The position numbers and the translations under genes were made by a program. Below, piece after piece: positions 1-4,588 of a stretch of 5,297 bases of DNA (its first letter is position 1; each line of letters starts with the position of its first letter). The stretch spans positions 1 to 5,297 of the forward strand of contig UQWH01000088.1 in the NCBI GenBank assembly GCA_900544705.1, given 5' to 3'. The notes under the pieces are model-generated. The model was not told the origin of the DNA and searched no databases. It saw only the letters and a list, made by a program, of their open reading frames with translations. Source of the stretch: an uncultured Eubacteriales bacterium (GTDB taxonomy: Bacteria > Bacillota > Clostridia > Oscillospirales > Oscillospiraceae).

Positions 1-24
1 AAGACCCTGCCGCAAACTGAATGA
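1..24 (+). CDS. possible 3' tail of an upstream gene (unrecognised)
   Basis: Frame 1 reads KTLPQTE and stops at TGA 22-24, 15 bases before a terminator hairpin, which is the spacing expected for the end of a plus-strand gene. Seven residues are far too few to assign a family. Frame 2 is also open to about base 113, so the stop in frame 1 is not proof. The call rests mainly on the following terminator. Confidence 0.2.
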   Translation, partial: KTLPQTE

Positions 25-39
25 GCTATCTTCATATCG

Positions 40-71
40 AAAGGACAGCCGAGAAGTCGACTGTCCTTTTT
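40..71 (+). terminator. rho-independent terminator
   Basis: AAAGGACAG (40-48) pairs perfectly with CTGTCCTTT (61-69) around a 12-base loop, and a run of five T (67-71) closes it. The A's on the 5' side mean it might also act on the minus strand, but the T-run makes plus-strand termination of a gene lying mostly outside the window the better reading. Confidence 0.7.
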
Positions 72-186
72 CTATGCCCATTTTCCGTCAAAGCGACTTG
101 AGGTTTGGCGGATAGGCTTATATCAACCCTAACACAAAAGGTAAAAAGGGGGCATTTCTATGCCGATATAGTATTGATTTATAAAA

Positions 187-206
187 TGACTGCACATGTC
201 CAGTCA
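187..206. repeat. 20-bp near-perfect palindrome
   Basis: TGACTGCACATGTCCAGTCA is self-complementary over its full length except for the single C/C pair 193-200. It lies about 45 bases upstream of the -10 element at 252. Its form suits a dimeric regulator's operator or a mobile-element end; nothing in the window identifies the protein that would bind it. Confidence 0.5.
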
Positions 207-215
207 CACAGTGTG
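205..215. repeat. 11-bp palindrome CACAC-A-GTGTG
   Basis: Perfect dyad with a central A, overlapping the last two bases of the 20-bp palindrome. Two dyads back to back just upstream of a promoter suggest a protein-binding region, but this is inference from form only. Confidence 0.4.
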
Positions 216-228
216 CTTCCAAAAGTTC

Positions 229-257
229 TTTTCTATCGAACAAATGTATGCTATAAT
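229..257 (+). promoter_or_regulatory. extended -10 promoter with LexA-box-like overlap
   Basis: TATAAT at 252-257 is a perfect -10 and is preceded by TG plus one base (249-251), an extended -10. The -35 region at the proper distance (TTTTCT, 229-234) is poor, as is common when an extended -10 is present. The bases 237-250, CGAACAAATGTATG, agree with the Gram-positive LexA site CGAACRNRYGTTYC at 12 of 14 positions and sit inside the promoter. Transcription would start near 264 and run into the IS30-type transposase start. Confidence 0.5.
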
Positions 258-379
258 GACCTTATTCCGAAGTGGCGCTGAATGCCTGTTTGCAATGTGG
301 CAGGCAGGATACGCTCCTTCCTGCGAAAGGGGTGAGGTCAATGGCGCGATGTCATCTGAAGCAAGGGGAATCTCATAGA

Positions 380-505
380 ATGGAGAATCCGCCTATGCCC
401 AAACATTCGCATCTCACATTGCAAGACCGCAGCATTATCTGCGTCAGAATCAATCAAGGTATGTCGTTTGCTCAAATTGCCGCAGAGTCCCACACCTGCG
501 AGTAG
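380..505 (+). pseudogene. IS30-family transposase, N-terminal fragment
   Basis: The translation from ATG 380 (MENPPMPKHSHLTLQDR...) carries the N-terminal signature of IS30 transposases from Firmicutes: a KxxHLTLxDR start followed by a hydrophobic helix and GMSFAQIAAE, the beginning of the helix-turn-helix that normally runs on into a TTISKE- or STISRE-like segment. The DDE catalytic domain, some 300 residues, is absent. Family resemblance ends at about codon 35 (base ~485); the last few codons (SHTCE, stop 503-505) come from the neighbouring gene. Start choice is open: ATG 380 has AAGGGGA 9 bases upstream, ATG 395 has GGAG about 9 bases upstream, and ATG 341 in the same frame lies behind AAAGGGGTGAGG. 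The family length and spacing favour 380 or 395. Promoter and ribosome sites are intact, so a short peptide could still be made, but no transposase activity is possible. Confidence 0.65.
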
Positions 506-699
506 TCGTCGTCTGCCGGGGCGAGCGGCTCGACCGGCCGCAGATTGGACGAGGCAATGTCCACGTTCCATGCCACGACCAGCGCCAGCATCATGCCGAC
601 GGCCAGAACCAGCATCACGTCGGCGAGGTTTGCCACATCCTCCATGGGGTTGACCTCCTCGCCGCCTTCCCGGTCGTCACGATGCAGCTTGCGCTTCAT
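472..699 (-). pseudogene. DUF2149 / ExbD-like motor subunit, 3' truncated
   Basis: A 75-residue product from ATG 699 (GTG 702 is also possible; GGAGGTG at 716-710 serves both). Residues 1-19 are charged and cytoplasmic; residues ~25-44 form one membrane helix that begins NLADVMLVLAVGMM. The segment DVMLVL equals the motif around the essential membrane Asp of E. coli ExbD, and the pattern NPMxxVANLxDV is that of DUF2149 proteins, which pair with ExbB-type channels. It overlaps the end of the ExbB gene by 23 bases, typical of coupled partners. The acidic linker DDDYSQV is where family members continue into a conserved C-terminal segment; here the reading frame enters IS30-derived sequence and stops at 474-472. 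The tail after about residue 70 is therefore foreign. Function of the truncated form is doubtful. Family assignment is from memory of the motif, not a search. Confidence 0.6.
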
Positions 700-1323
700 C
701 ACAGCGGCTCACCTCCAATACACATTCCATCGCTGTTTCCAGAACCGACGTGTCGTTGCGGTACCAGCTCTTGCGGAGGGTAGAGATCACGACCGCCACG
801 GCCGCGGCGATCAGACCCGCAATGGTGGTGTCGAAGGCGGTCAGCAGGGAATTCGAGAGCGTAAAGGTGTCGCCCTGTCCCAGCGCGATGATGCCGGGGC
901 CGAGGGGGATGAGCGTACCCAGCAGACCGAACATCGGGCCGAGCTTCGCCACGAGATCGGAGAACCGCACCAGACGCGCGCAGCGCTGCTTTTCCTCGTC
1001 CAGCAGGCGGATGGCGAGCGACTCGCGCATATCGCGGTCAGCGCCGGGTGGTTGAGAAGCTCCGTCAGCGCGCGCTTCTGGCGGCGCAGCAGGCCGCTTC
1101 TTTCAATACAGCCGGCAAGCTCCCCCGGCTTTGCCGCGCGGAGTTCATCGGCAAGCTGCGGCAGGCAAACCTTCAAATGCCGGTGCTCCGTGAAAAATTC
1201 CACGATCAGGCTGCCGAGCAGCGCCAGCGCCGCGGCGATCAGCACCAGCAGCACGAGCACGACCGGCGTTTCCAGAGATCCCGCGACCGCGCGCAGAATA
1301 TCCGATAGCTTTTGTCCAAACAT
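677..1323 (-). pseudogene. MotA/TolQ/ExbB proton channel subunit, frameshifted
   Basis: Read from ATG 1323 (ribosome site TTGGAG 1338-1333, just after the stop of the preceding gene), residues ~20-44 are a first membrane helix, followed by a charged cytoplasmic stretch to NHPALTA. There the frame breaks: continuing in frame gives ICASRSPSACW and an arginine/cysteine/serine-rich tail, while the next frame resumes a good protein at MRESLAIRLLDEEKQR. Adding one base near 1033 gives ADMRESLAIRLL and a 215-residue protein, the normal size. The second part has the family hallmarks: LGPMFGLLGTLIPLGPGI and AFDTTIAGLIAAAVAVVIS, the two pore-lining helices with the paired threonines. In this family five such subunits surround an ExbD-like dimer and convert proton flow into movement. 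The gene is flanked by a surface protein and the DUF2149 partner. A sequencing error in an intact gene is as likely as a true mutation. Confidence 0.8.
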
Positions 1324-1338
1324 GGGCGAATTCTCCAA

Positions 1339-1983
1339 TCATTTCATTTGTTTTCGATATTGCAGATATTTCAGGCCGCCGCCGAGCAGCAGAAGCAGCG
1401 CGGCAAGCGCGGTCAGAAGCAGCAGACGCGGGCTTTGCAGCAGCAGAGATACCCCCGTGCCGCCGCCGGATGCGTCGCCGGAGTCCGCCGTGCCGAACTG
1501 AAGAGCCTGAATGGAATAGATGTCTACCCCGGCGTATGCCAGCACGTCGTCGAGCAGAGGACCGTAGCCGACCACATGGCACACGCGCGGCCGCCGGTTG
1601 ATGCAGGAAAAGGTCTGCTGCACCATGTAGCAGTTATTGACAATGTCCCGCAGGGAGAGGGTGATCTTCTGCGTGTAGGACATTCCGTAGTAGCCGACGA
1701 AGATCGTCAGATGGTCGGAGGTCGCGTTGCTCAGGGAATCGTAGCTCCAGTTCGGCGCGCGTTCCACGAGTTGCGGGAGCTCGATCTCATATTCGTCGCC
1801 GCATTTGGTGCCGCGGTAGCGCTCGAAGCCCGGCGCACGGTAGCGCGGCGCTTCGTATGCGACAAGGGTATAGTCGTGGTCGCACTCTGACGGCTGCGGG
1901 TCGTCGGCAAAGACGGTTCCGGCCAGAAGGCACAGGCACAGCACGAGCAGCAGAATGCGGCGGAAAGCGTTCTTTTTCTGCAA
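1339..1983 (-). CDS. exported, membrane-anchored protein with half a sulfite-oxidase-like fold
   Basis: A 214-residue product. I start it at TTG 1983, 7 bases after AAAGGAGG (1998-1991); the ATG at 2013 lies inside the upstream reading frame and lacks a ribosome site. Residues 1-26 form a signal peptide ending VFA|DD. Residues 34-70 (CDHDY ... YRGTKCGDEYEIELP) match the CxH...YxCxxCGxxY module common in Clostridia surface proteins, with the first Cys of the CxxC pair replaced by Gly58. Residues ~90-165 (IFVGYYGMSY, LSLRDIV, FSCINRRPR, GYGPLLDDVLAYAGVD) resemble the first half of the molybdopterin-oxidoreductase fold seen in many anaerobe surface proteins. After a Gly/Ser linker (169-177), residues ~186-204 are a membrane helix, then RKQMK inside the cell. 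It therefore sits outside, tethered beside the ExbB/DUF2149 motor encoded next. Its stop is 15 bases before the ExbB start. Ligand unknown; a cofactor is not evident. Confidence 0.7.
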   Translation of the reverse strand: MQKKNAFRRILLLVLCLCLLAGTVFADDPQPSECDHDYTLVAYEAPRYRAPGFERYRGTKCGDEYEIELPQLVERAPNWSYDSLSNATSDHLTIFVGYYGMSYTQKITLSLRDIVNNCYMVQQTFSCINRRPRVCHVVGYGPLLDDVLAYAGVDIYSIQALQFGTADSGDASGGGTGVSLLLQSPRLLLLTALAALLLLLGGGLKYLQYRKQMK

Positions 1984-1996
1984 ATGCGTCCCTCCT

Positions 1997-2225
1997 TTAT
2001 TCCGCGGCGACAAAGCGGATCTCCGTCACCAGACGGACCCACTTGCCGGAATCATAGCCCGGAATGACGACGCGCAGCGGGCGCTGCCGCTCCTCCAGCG
2101 GCTTGGACCCGTTGGATACGGAGAGAATGACGTCGTAGGCATCCCAGACCAGGGCGTTGATCGTCACGTCGTAGTTGTCCGACGCGCTGAAGCGGACATA
2201 GTAAAATTCGTCCAGCGGTTGGCCT
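1997..2225 (-). pseudogene. C-terminal fragment of a sulfite-oxidase-like domain protein
   Basis: The frame ending at TAA 1999-1997 reads ...FYYVRFSASDNYDVTI, then NALVWDAYDVILSVSNGSKP, LEERQRPLRVVIPGYDSGKW and VRLVTEIRFVAAE. The pattern pLpExxxPLRxVxPGxxxxKWVxxxxxI is the closing part of the sulfite-oxidase/molybdopterin-binding fold (PF00174-like). About 72 residues are recognisable; the first half of the domain, any signal peptide and the start codon are missing, replaced near 2220 by the end of the truncated binding-protein gene in another frame. No ATG/GTG/TTG with a ribosome site precedes it, so it is probably not translated. The intact ribosome site of the next gene overlaps its stop codon, showing this was once a normal upstream operon member. 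Whether the domain binds molybdopterin cannot be said; the half holding the usual cysteine ligand is absent. Confidence 0.55.
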
Positions 2226-2763
2226 CGGCCATGGTCAGCGTGTCCTCTATGTATCGCGCCAGCGTTTCCGCCGCGTCGGCTACGCCCAGAAGCGCGCCCA
2301 GCGTGCGGTAGGCCTGCGGGAGAGTGTCGCCGCTGGCCTCGATGAACACGGTCGGAATGCCGGTCTGCTCCTGCAAAGACTGCATATCCGCTGCGTGGTT
2401 CGCCTTGCGGTCGCCTAAATCAAGGATGATCTGCGGGACGCAGGCGATCAGGGATTCGGGGTTCAGGTTTCCCTTGCCGCCGTAGAGCTGCCCCAGCTCC
2501 GCCGGGAGATAGGCTAGCTGGGCCTCGTCCGGCCGTCTGGCCACGCCGACGAGCCTTTCCGGCGCAAGGGTTACAAGGATCATCTGCGCCGTCAGGCCGC
2601 TGACCGCGACGCGGTCGATCTTCTCCGGGACTTCCACGGTCCTGCCGCAGGAATCGACAAAGGAAACGGTCGCAGCAGGTTCCTGCGCAGGCAGCGTCTG
2701 CGCGGCGCACCCAGCGAGAAGACACAGGCACAGCAGCAGGGCAAAAAGCCGGATTCGGTTCAT
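2164..2763 (-). pseudogene. metal/cobalamin/siderophore-binding lipoprotein (Peripla_BP_2), truncated
   Basis: Start ATG 2763 follows GGAGG (2774-2770) by 6 bases. Residues 1-18 are a lipoprotein signal with lipobox LLAG-C19. The mature part shows the N-lobe of class III substrate-binding proteins used with FecCD/BtuC-type importers: SFVDSCGRTVEVPEKIDRVA, then LAPERLVGVARRPDE, NPESLIACVPQIILDLGD, IPTVFIEASGD and the long linking helix ending ARYIEDTLTMAEANR (to residue 183). Family members run to about 330-380 residues with a second lobe; here the next 16 codons are out-of-frame sequence and end at TGA 2166-2164. The second lobe is lost, so ligand binding should be abolished. Substrate cannot be set between cobalamin, iron-siderophore or another metal complex. 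It is the first gene of the minus-strand operon and lies behind a structured leader; no permease or ATPase gene is seen, and they may have been lost in the same deletion. Confidence 0.75.
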
Positions 2764-3010
2764 AGCGTTCCTCCAGAATAAAACAGGGGGCTGCTCGCAA
2801 GCGAACAGCCCCCTTGGAATATACCAACAGAAGCCGCGGCGGGATAGACTTCCGCCCCGGCAGGTTCGGCTGTTTTCTTCTCAAACACGGAAAGTCGCAC
2901 TGTTTCCGGCACGACTCTTATCGGGAGAGACCCGAAATGGCTCCGGCGCCGTGGTCGCCTTTAGGCGCGGGAGCTTGAAAACATCCTCATACAATTTGCA
3001 CATCGTAATT
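2764..3010 (-). ncRNA. structured leader of the binding-protein operon, candidate riboswitch/attenuator
   Basis: No convincing gene fills this stretch. Its minus-strand transcript can form a series of stable stems: 2941-2950 with 2964-2973 (nine pairs plus one G/G mismatch); 2921-2925 with 2931-2935; 2888-2893 with 2903-2908, whose loop bases GTCG (2894-2897) can pair with CGAC (2912-2915) as a compact pseudoknot; 2833-2842 with 2852-2861 (nine pairs, one mismatch); and the final 2786-2813 hairpin. Such density plus a terminal hairpin before the ribosome site is the layout of a metabolite-sensing leader. The sense-strand words AGCCGAACCTGCCGG resemble the 3' B12-box of cobalamin riboswitches but with bases missing, and the rest of that riboswitch core is not seen. 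I could match no other known class. Confidence 0.4.
2777..2813 (-). terminator. attenuator-like hairpin before the binding-protein gene
   Basis: On the minus strand GGGGGCTG (2813-2806) pairs with CAGCCCCC (2793-2786), with a few further pairs inside, followed by TGTTTTATT (2785-2777). The hairpin and T-rich run lie only three bases before the ribosome site GGAGG (2774-2770). A terminator in this position can only serve to cut off the operon's own transcript, so it is probably the expression switch of the leader. Confidence 0.55.
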
Positions 3011-3017
3011 CTTTTAA

Positions 3018-3047
3018 AGAATAACTCTTGAGAGGCTGCTTGCGCAA
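3018..3047 (-). promoter_or_regulatory. weak candidate promoter for the minus-strand operon
   Basis: TTGCGC (3047-3042), an 18-base spacer and TATTCT (3023-3018) form the best minus-strand promoter I found; it would place the RNA start near 3011 and a leader of about 245 bases. Three of six -35 bases and four of six -10 bases match the consensus, so the call is tentative. A 15-bp palindrome, ATTCTTTTAAAGAAT (3008-3022), overlaps the -10 and could be an operator. Confidence 0.25.
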
Positions 3048-3092
3048 GAGAAAAGCCGTTCACCATCGCCGAAATCTGCGCAAAAAAAGCGC

Positions 3093-3121
3093 TTGACATC
3101 CGGCAGAAATCGTGCTACAAT
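3093..3121 (+). promoter_or_regulatory. sigma-A promoter of the trp uptake operon
   Basis: Perfect -35 TTGACA (3093-3098), spacer of 17 bases, and -10 TACAAT (3116-3121). A run of seven A (3082-3088) directly upstream could act as an UP element. Transcription should start near 3128, immediately before the T-box stem I. This is a strong housekeeping promoter, consistent with regulation by premature termination and not by initiation. Confidence 0.9.
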
Positions 3122-3127
3122 GCAGAA

Positions 3128-3407
3128 AACCGTTGAAGAAGAGTGAGTAGATCCTGACACCATTCTTTCAGAGAGCCGCAGGCGGTGGAATTGCGGCAGA
3201 AGAGGACCGGACCGAATGGACTTCCGAGGGCGAGCGGAAACAGAGGATTCTCTGGAGTATGTGAGACGGAGCGGCGCTTCGTGAACAAACGCCGGCGTAT
3301 ATCGGTACGCATGAGTGGGCGCGTATTTGGCGCGTCAAGCCGGGTGGCACCGCAGGAAGTAACGCTCCTGTCCCAGCAATGCTTGTATTGCAGGGACAGG
3401 AGTTTTT
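3128..3407 (+). promoter_or_regulatory. T-box riboswitch, tryptophan-specific
   Basis: The leader has the parts of a T-box in order. Stem I carries AGAGAG (3170-3175) and a distal hairpin GCCGCA/TGCGGC (3175-3180 with 3192-3197) with loop GGCGGTGGAAT. The specifier loop reads GAA-TGG-A (3214-3220), giving UGG, the tryptophan codon. A small hairpin CAGAG/CTCTG (3241-3254) follows, then further stems, and the conserved T-box GGGTGGCACCGC (3342-3353). Its UGGC (3345-3348) pairs with the acceptor end GCCA, which fits tRNA-Trp because bacterial tRNA-Trp has discriminator base G. Uncharged tRNA-Trp would hold the antiterminator; otherwise the terminator forms. The specificity also fits the downstream tryptophan transporter. 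Confidence 0.93.
3365..3407 (+). terminator. T-box-controlled intrinsic terminator
   Basis: CTCCTGTCCC (3365-3374) pairs with GGGACAGGAG (3393-3402), continued inside by GCAAT/ATTGC (3376-3380 with 3387-3391) across one A/A mismatch, and ends in five T (3403-3407). It competes with the antiterminator built around the T-box sequence just upstream and is the off-state of the switch. Confidence 0.9.
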
Positions 3408-3427
3408 GTATTTTTCAGGAGGCTTTT

Positions 3428-3484
3428 ATGATGCTGAAAACGAAGCGCTGGCGCGCCCGCGCCGAACAATTCTATCTCCTTTGA
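3428..3484 (+). CDS. 18-residue leader peptide with one Trp codon
   Basis: A consensus AGGAGG (3417-3422) precedes tandem ATGs at 3428 and 3431 (5 and 8 bases away). The product would be MMLKTKRWRARAEQFYLL, stop TGA 3482-3484, 42 bases before trpX. It is basic, with a single Trp at residue 8 (codon 3449-3451). It lies after the T-box terminator, so it is transcribed only when the switch is on. The ribosome site is better than that of trpX itself, which argues for real translation. It could give a second, translation-linked layer of control, or couple ribosomes to trpX; it could also be a chance ORF. I do not recognise the peptide. Confidence 0.4.
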   Translation: MMLKTKRWRARAEQFYLL

Positions 3485-3526
3485 TTTTGCGTTTTAATAT
3501 AATAATGTGAAAGGCTGGAATATTCC

Positions 3527-4567
3527 ATGAAAAAGATCATTGCGCTTGCGCTTACCGTAATTCTCACCCTCACGCTCTTTGCCGCCTGTGGCAGCAAACC
3601 CGCACCGGACGACGGCAAGACCTATACCGTCGGCATCTGCAACTATGTGGACGATGCCTCGCTCAACCAGATCGTCGAAAGCCTCCGCGCGCGGCTGACT
3701 GCCATCGGAGAGGAGAAGGACGTTTCCTTCAACGTGCTCTATGACAACTGCAACGCCGACGCCGGCCTGATGTCGCAGATCATCACCAACTTCCAGACCG
3801 ACGGCGCGGATCTCCTCGTCGCGGTCGCGACGCCTGTCGCCATTGCAATGCAGGCGGCCACCGAGGACAGCGAAACGCCCGTCGTCTTTGCCGCGGTTTC
3901 CGACCCCGTTTCCGTCGGGCTGGTCGAATCGCTGGAGCAGCCGGGCAGCAACCTGACCGGCACCTCCGATTACCTCAACACCGATGCGATCATGAACCTG
4001 ATCTTCGCGCAGAATCCGGACGCAAAGAAGATCGGCCTGCTGTATGACATCGGACAGGATTCCTCCGCCGCGCCCATCACGCACGCCAAGGAATTCCTCG
4101 ACGCCCGCGGCGTGAGCTACGTTGAGCGCACCGGTACGACCGTCGACGAGATCGCGCTGGCCGCGCAGGCACTGGTTGCCGAAGGCGTGGACGCCGTGTT
4201 CACCCCGACGGACAACACCGTCATGAAATCCGAACTGAGCATCTACGAAACGCTGGCCGATGCCGGCATCCCGCACTACACCGGCGCGGACTCCTTCGCG
4301 CTCAACGGCGCCTTCCTCGGCTACGGCGTGGACTATGAGAATCTGGGCAAGGAAACGGCCGACATGATCGCGGAGATCCTGCTCGACGGCAAAAAGCCCG
4401 CGGAGCTGCCCGTGCGCACCTTCGACAACGGCACGGCGACGATCAACGAAGAGATCTGCGCAAAGCTCGGCTACGATTTCGATACCCTTCAGGAGGCTTT
4501 TGAGCCCTACTGCACGGCGATCCAGCGCATCGTGACGGCAGAGAGCTTTGACGACGTGAAGGAATAA
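3527..4567 (+). CDS. trpX: tryptophan ABC transporter substrate-binding lipoprotein TrpX
   Basis: A 346-residue lipoprotein. ATG 3527 has a modest ribosome site, GAAAGG (3509-3514), 12 bases upstream. Residues 1-20 (MKKIIALAL...LFAA) are a signal peptide with Cys21 as the lipid-anchor site. The mature chain is of the ABC_sub_bind type (PF04392-like): YTVGICNYVDDASLNQIVES at the start of lobe 1, ADLLVAVATPVAIAMQAATE and PVVFAAVSDPVSVGLV, then GSNLTGTSDYL, a helix-rich lobe 2 with KKIGLLYDIGQDSSAAP, VDAVFTPTDNTVM and GIPHYTGADSFALNGAFLGYGVDYENLGKETADM split by short linkers. This family includes the TrpX proteins of tryptophan/aromatic amino acid importers. The Trp-specific T-box upstream is independent support for tryptophan as substrate. 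trpY follows after 21 bases. Complete, with no lesion seen. Specificity for indole-type analogues cannot be excluded. Confidence 0.88.
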   Translation: MKKIIALALTVILTLTLFAACGSKPAPDDGKTYTVGICNYVDDASLNQIVESLRARLTAIGEEKDVSFNVLYDNCNADAGLMSQIITNFQTDGADLLVAVATPVAIAMQAATEDSETPVVFAAVSDPVSVGLVESLEQPGSNLTGTSDYLNTDAIMNLIFAQNPDAKKIGLLYDIGQDSSAAPITHAKEFLDARGVSYVERTGTTVDEIALAAQALVAEGVDAVFTPTDNTVMKSELSIYETLADAGIPHYTGADSFALNGAFLGYGVDYENLGKETADMIAEILLDGKKPAELPVRTFDNGTATINEEICAKLGYDFDTLQEAFEPYCTAIQRIVTAESFDDVKE

Positions 4568-4588
4568 ACCAAGAAAGGAGCGACGGAA

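Larger units (their letters stand above)
72..251. other. non-coding AT-rich stretch with palindromes
   Basis: No gene is supported here. The stretch contains a second copy of the ten bases TTTCTATGCC (69-78 and 155-164), a small hairpin GGCAT-TTCT-ATGCC at 151-164, and the two palindromes listed separately. It probably includes the left end of the IS30-type element whose transposase starts downstream, but I could not define a terminal inverted repeat because the other end of the element is missing. Confidence 0.4.

Noticed and set aside
69..164. Direct repeat TTTCTATGCC (69-78, 155-164) as an attachment site or target duplication
   Set aside because: IS30 target duplications are shorter (about 2-3 bp) and no element boundaries coincide with the copies; two ten-base copies alone are weak evidence.
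545..1501. Long plus-strand open frame (318 residues)
   Set aside because: It is antisense to the ExbB and surface-protein genes, is rich in Ser/Arg/Pro with no domain sense, and has no ribosome site; a shadow of GC-rich minus-strand coding.
1312..1890. Plus-strand open frame rich in Gln/Val (192 residues)
   Set aside because: Opposite strand of the signal-peptide protein, which has a ribosome site, signal sequence and membrane anchor; the plus frame has none.
2840..2880. Cobalamin riboswitch
   Set aside because: Only a B12-box-like word is present and it lacks bases; the GGTGAAANTCC and CCCGCNACTGT core elements are not found upstream.
2881..3099. Minus-strand 72-residue frame across the intergenic region
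   Set aside because: No ribosome site before any of its starts, it covers the divergent promoter region, and the same bases form strong RNA stems; a structured leader explains it better, though I cannot exclude a tiny protein.
3481..3503. Second promoter directly before trpX (TATAAT at 3498-3503)
   Set aside because: No acceptable -35 at 15-18 bases; TTGATT is only 11 bases upstream. The region is simply AT-rich.
3494..4276. Minus-strand open frame of 260 residues
   Set aside because: Lies wholly inside trpX on the other strand; Gly/Asp/Arg/Val-rich composition is typical of antisense reading of a GC-rich gene.
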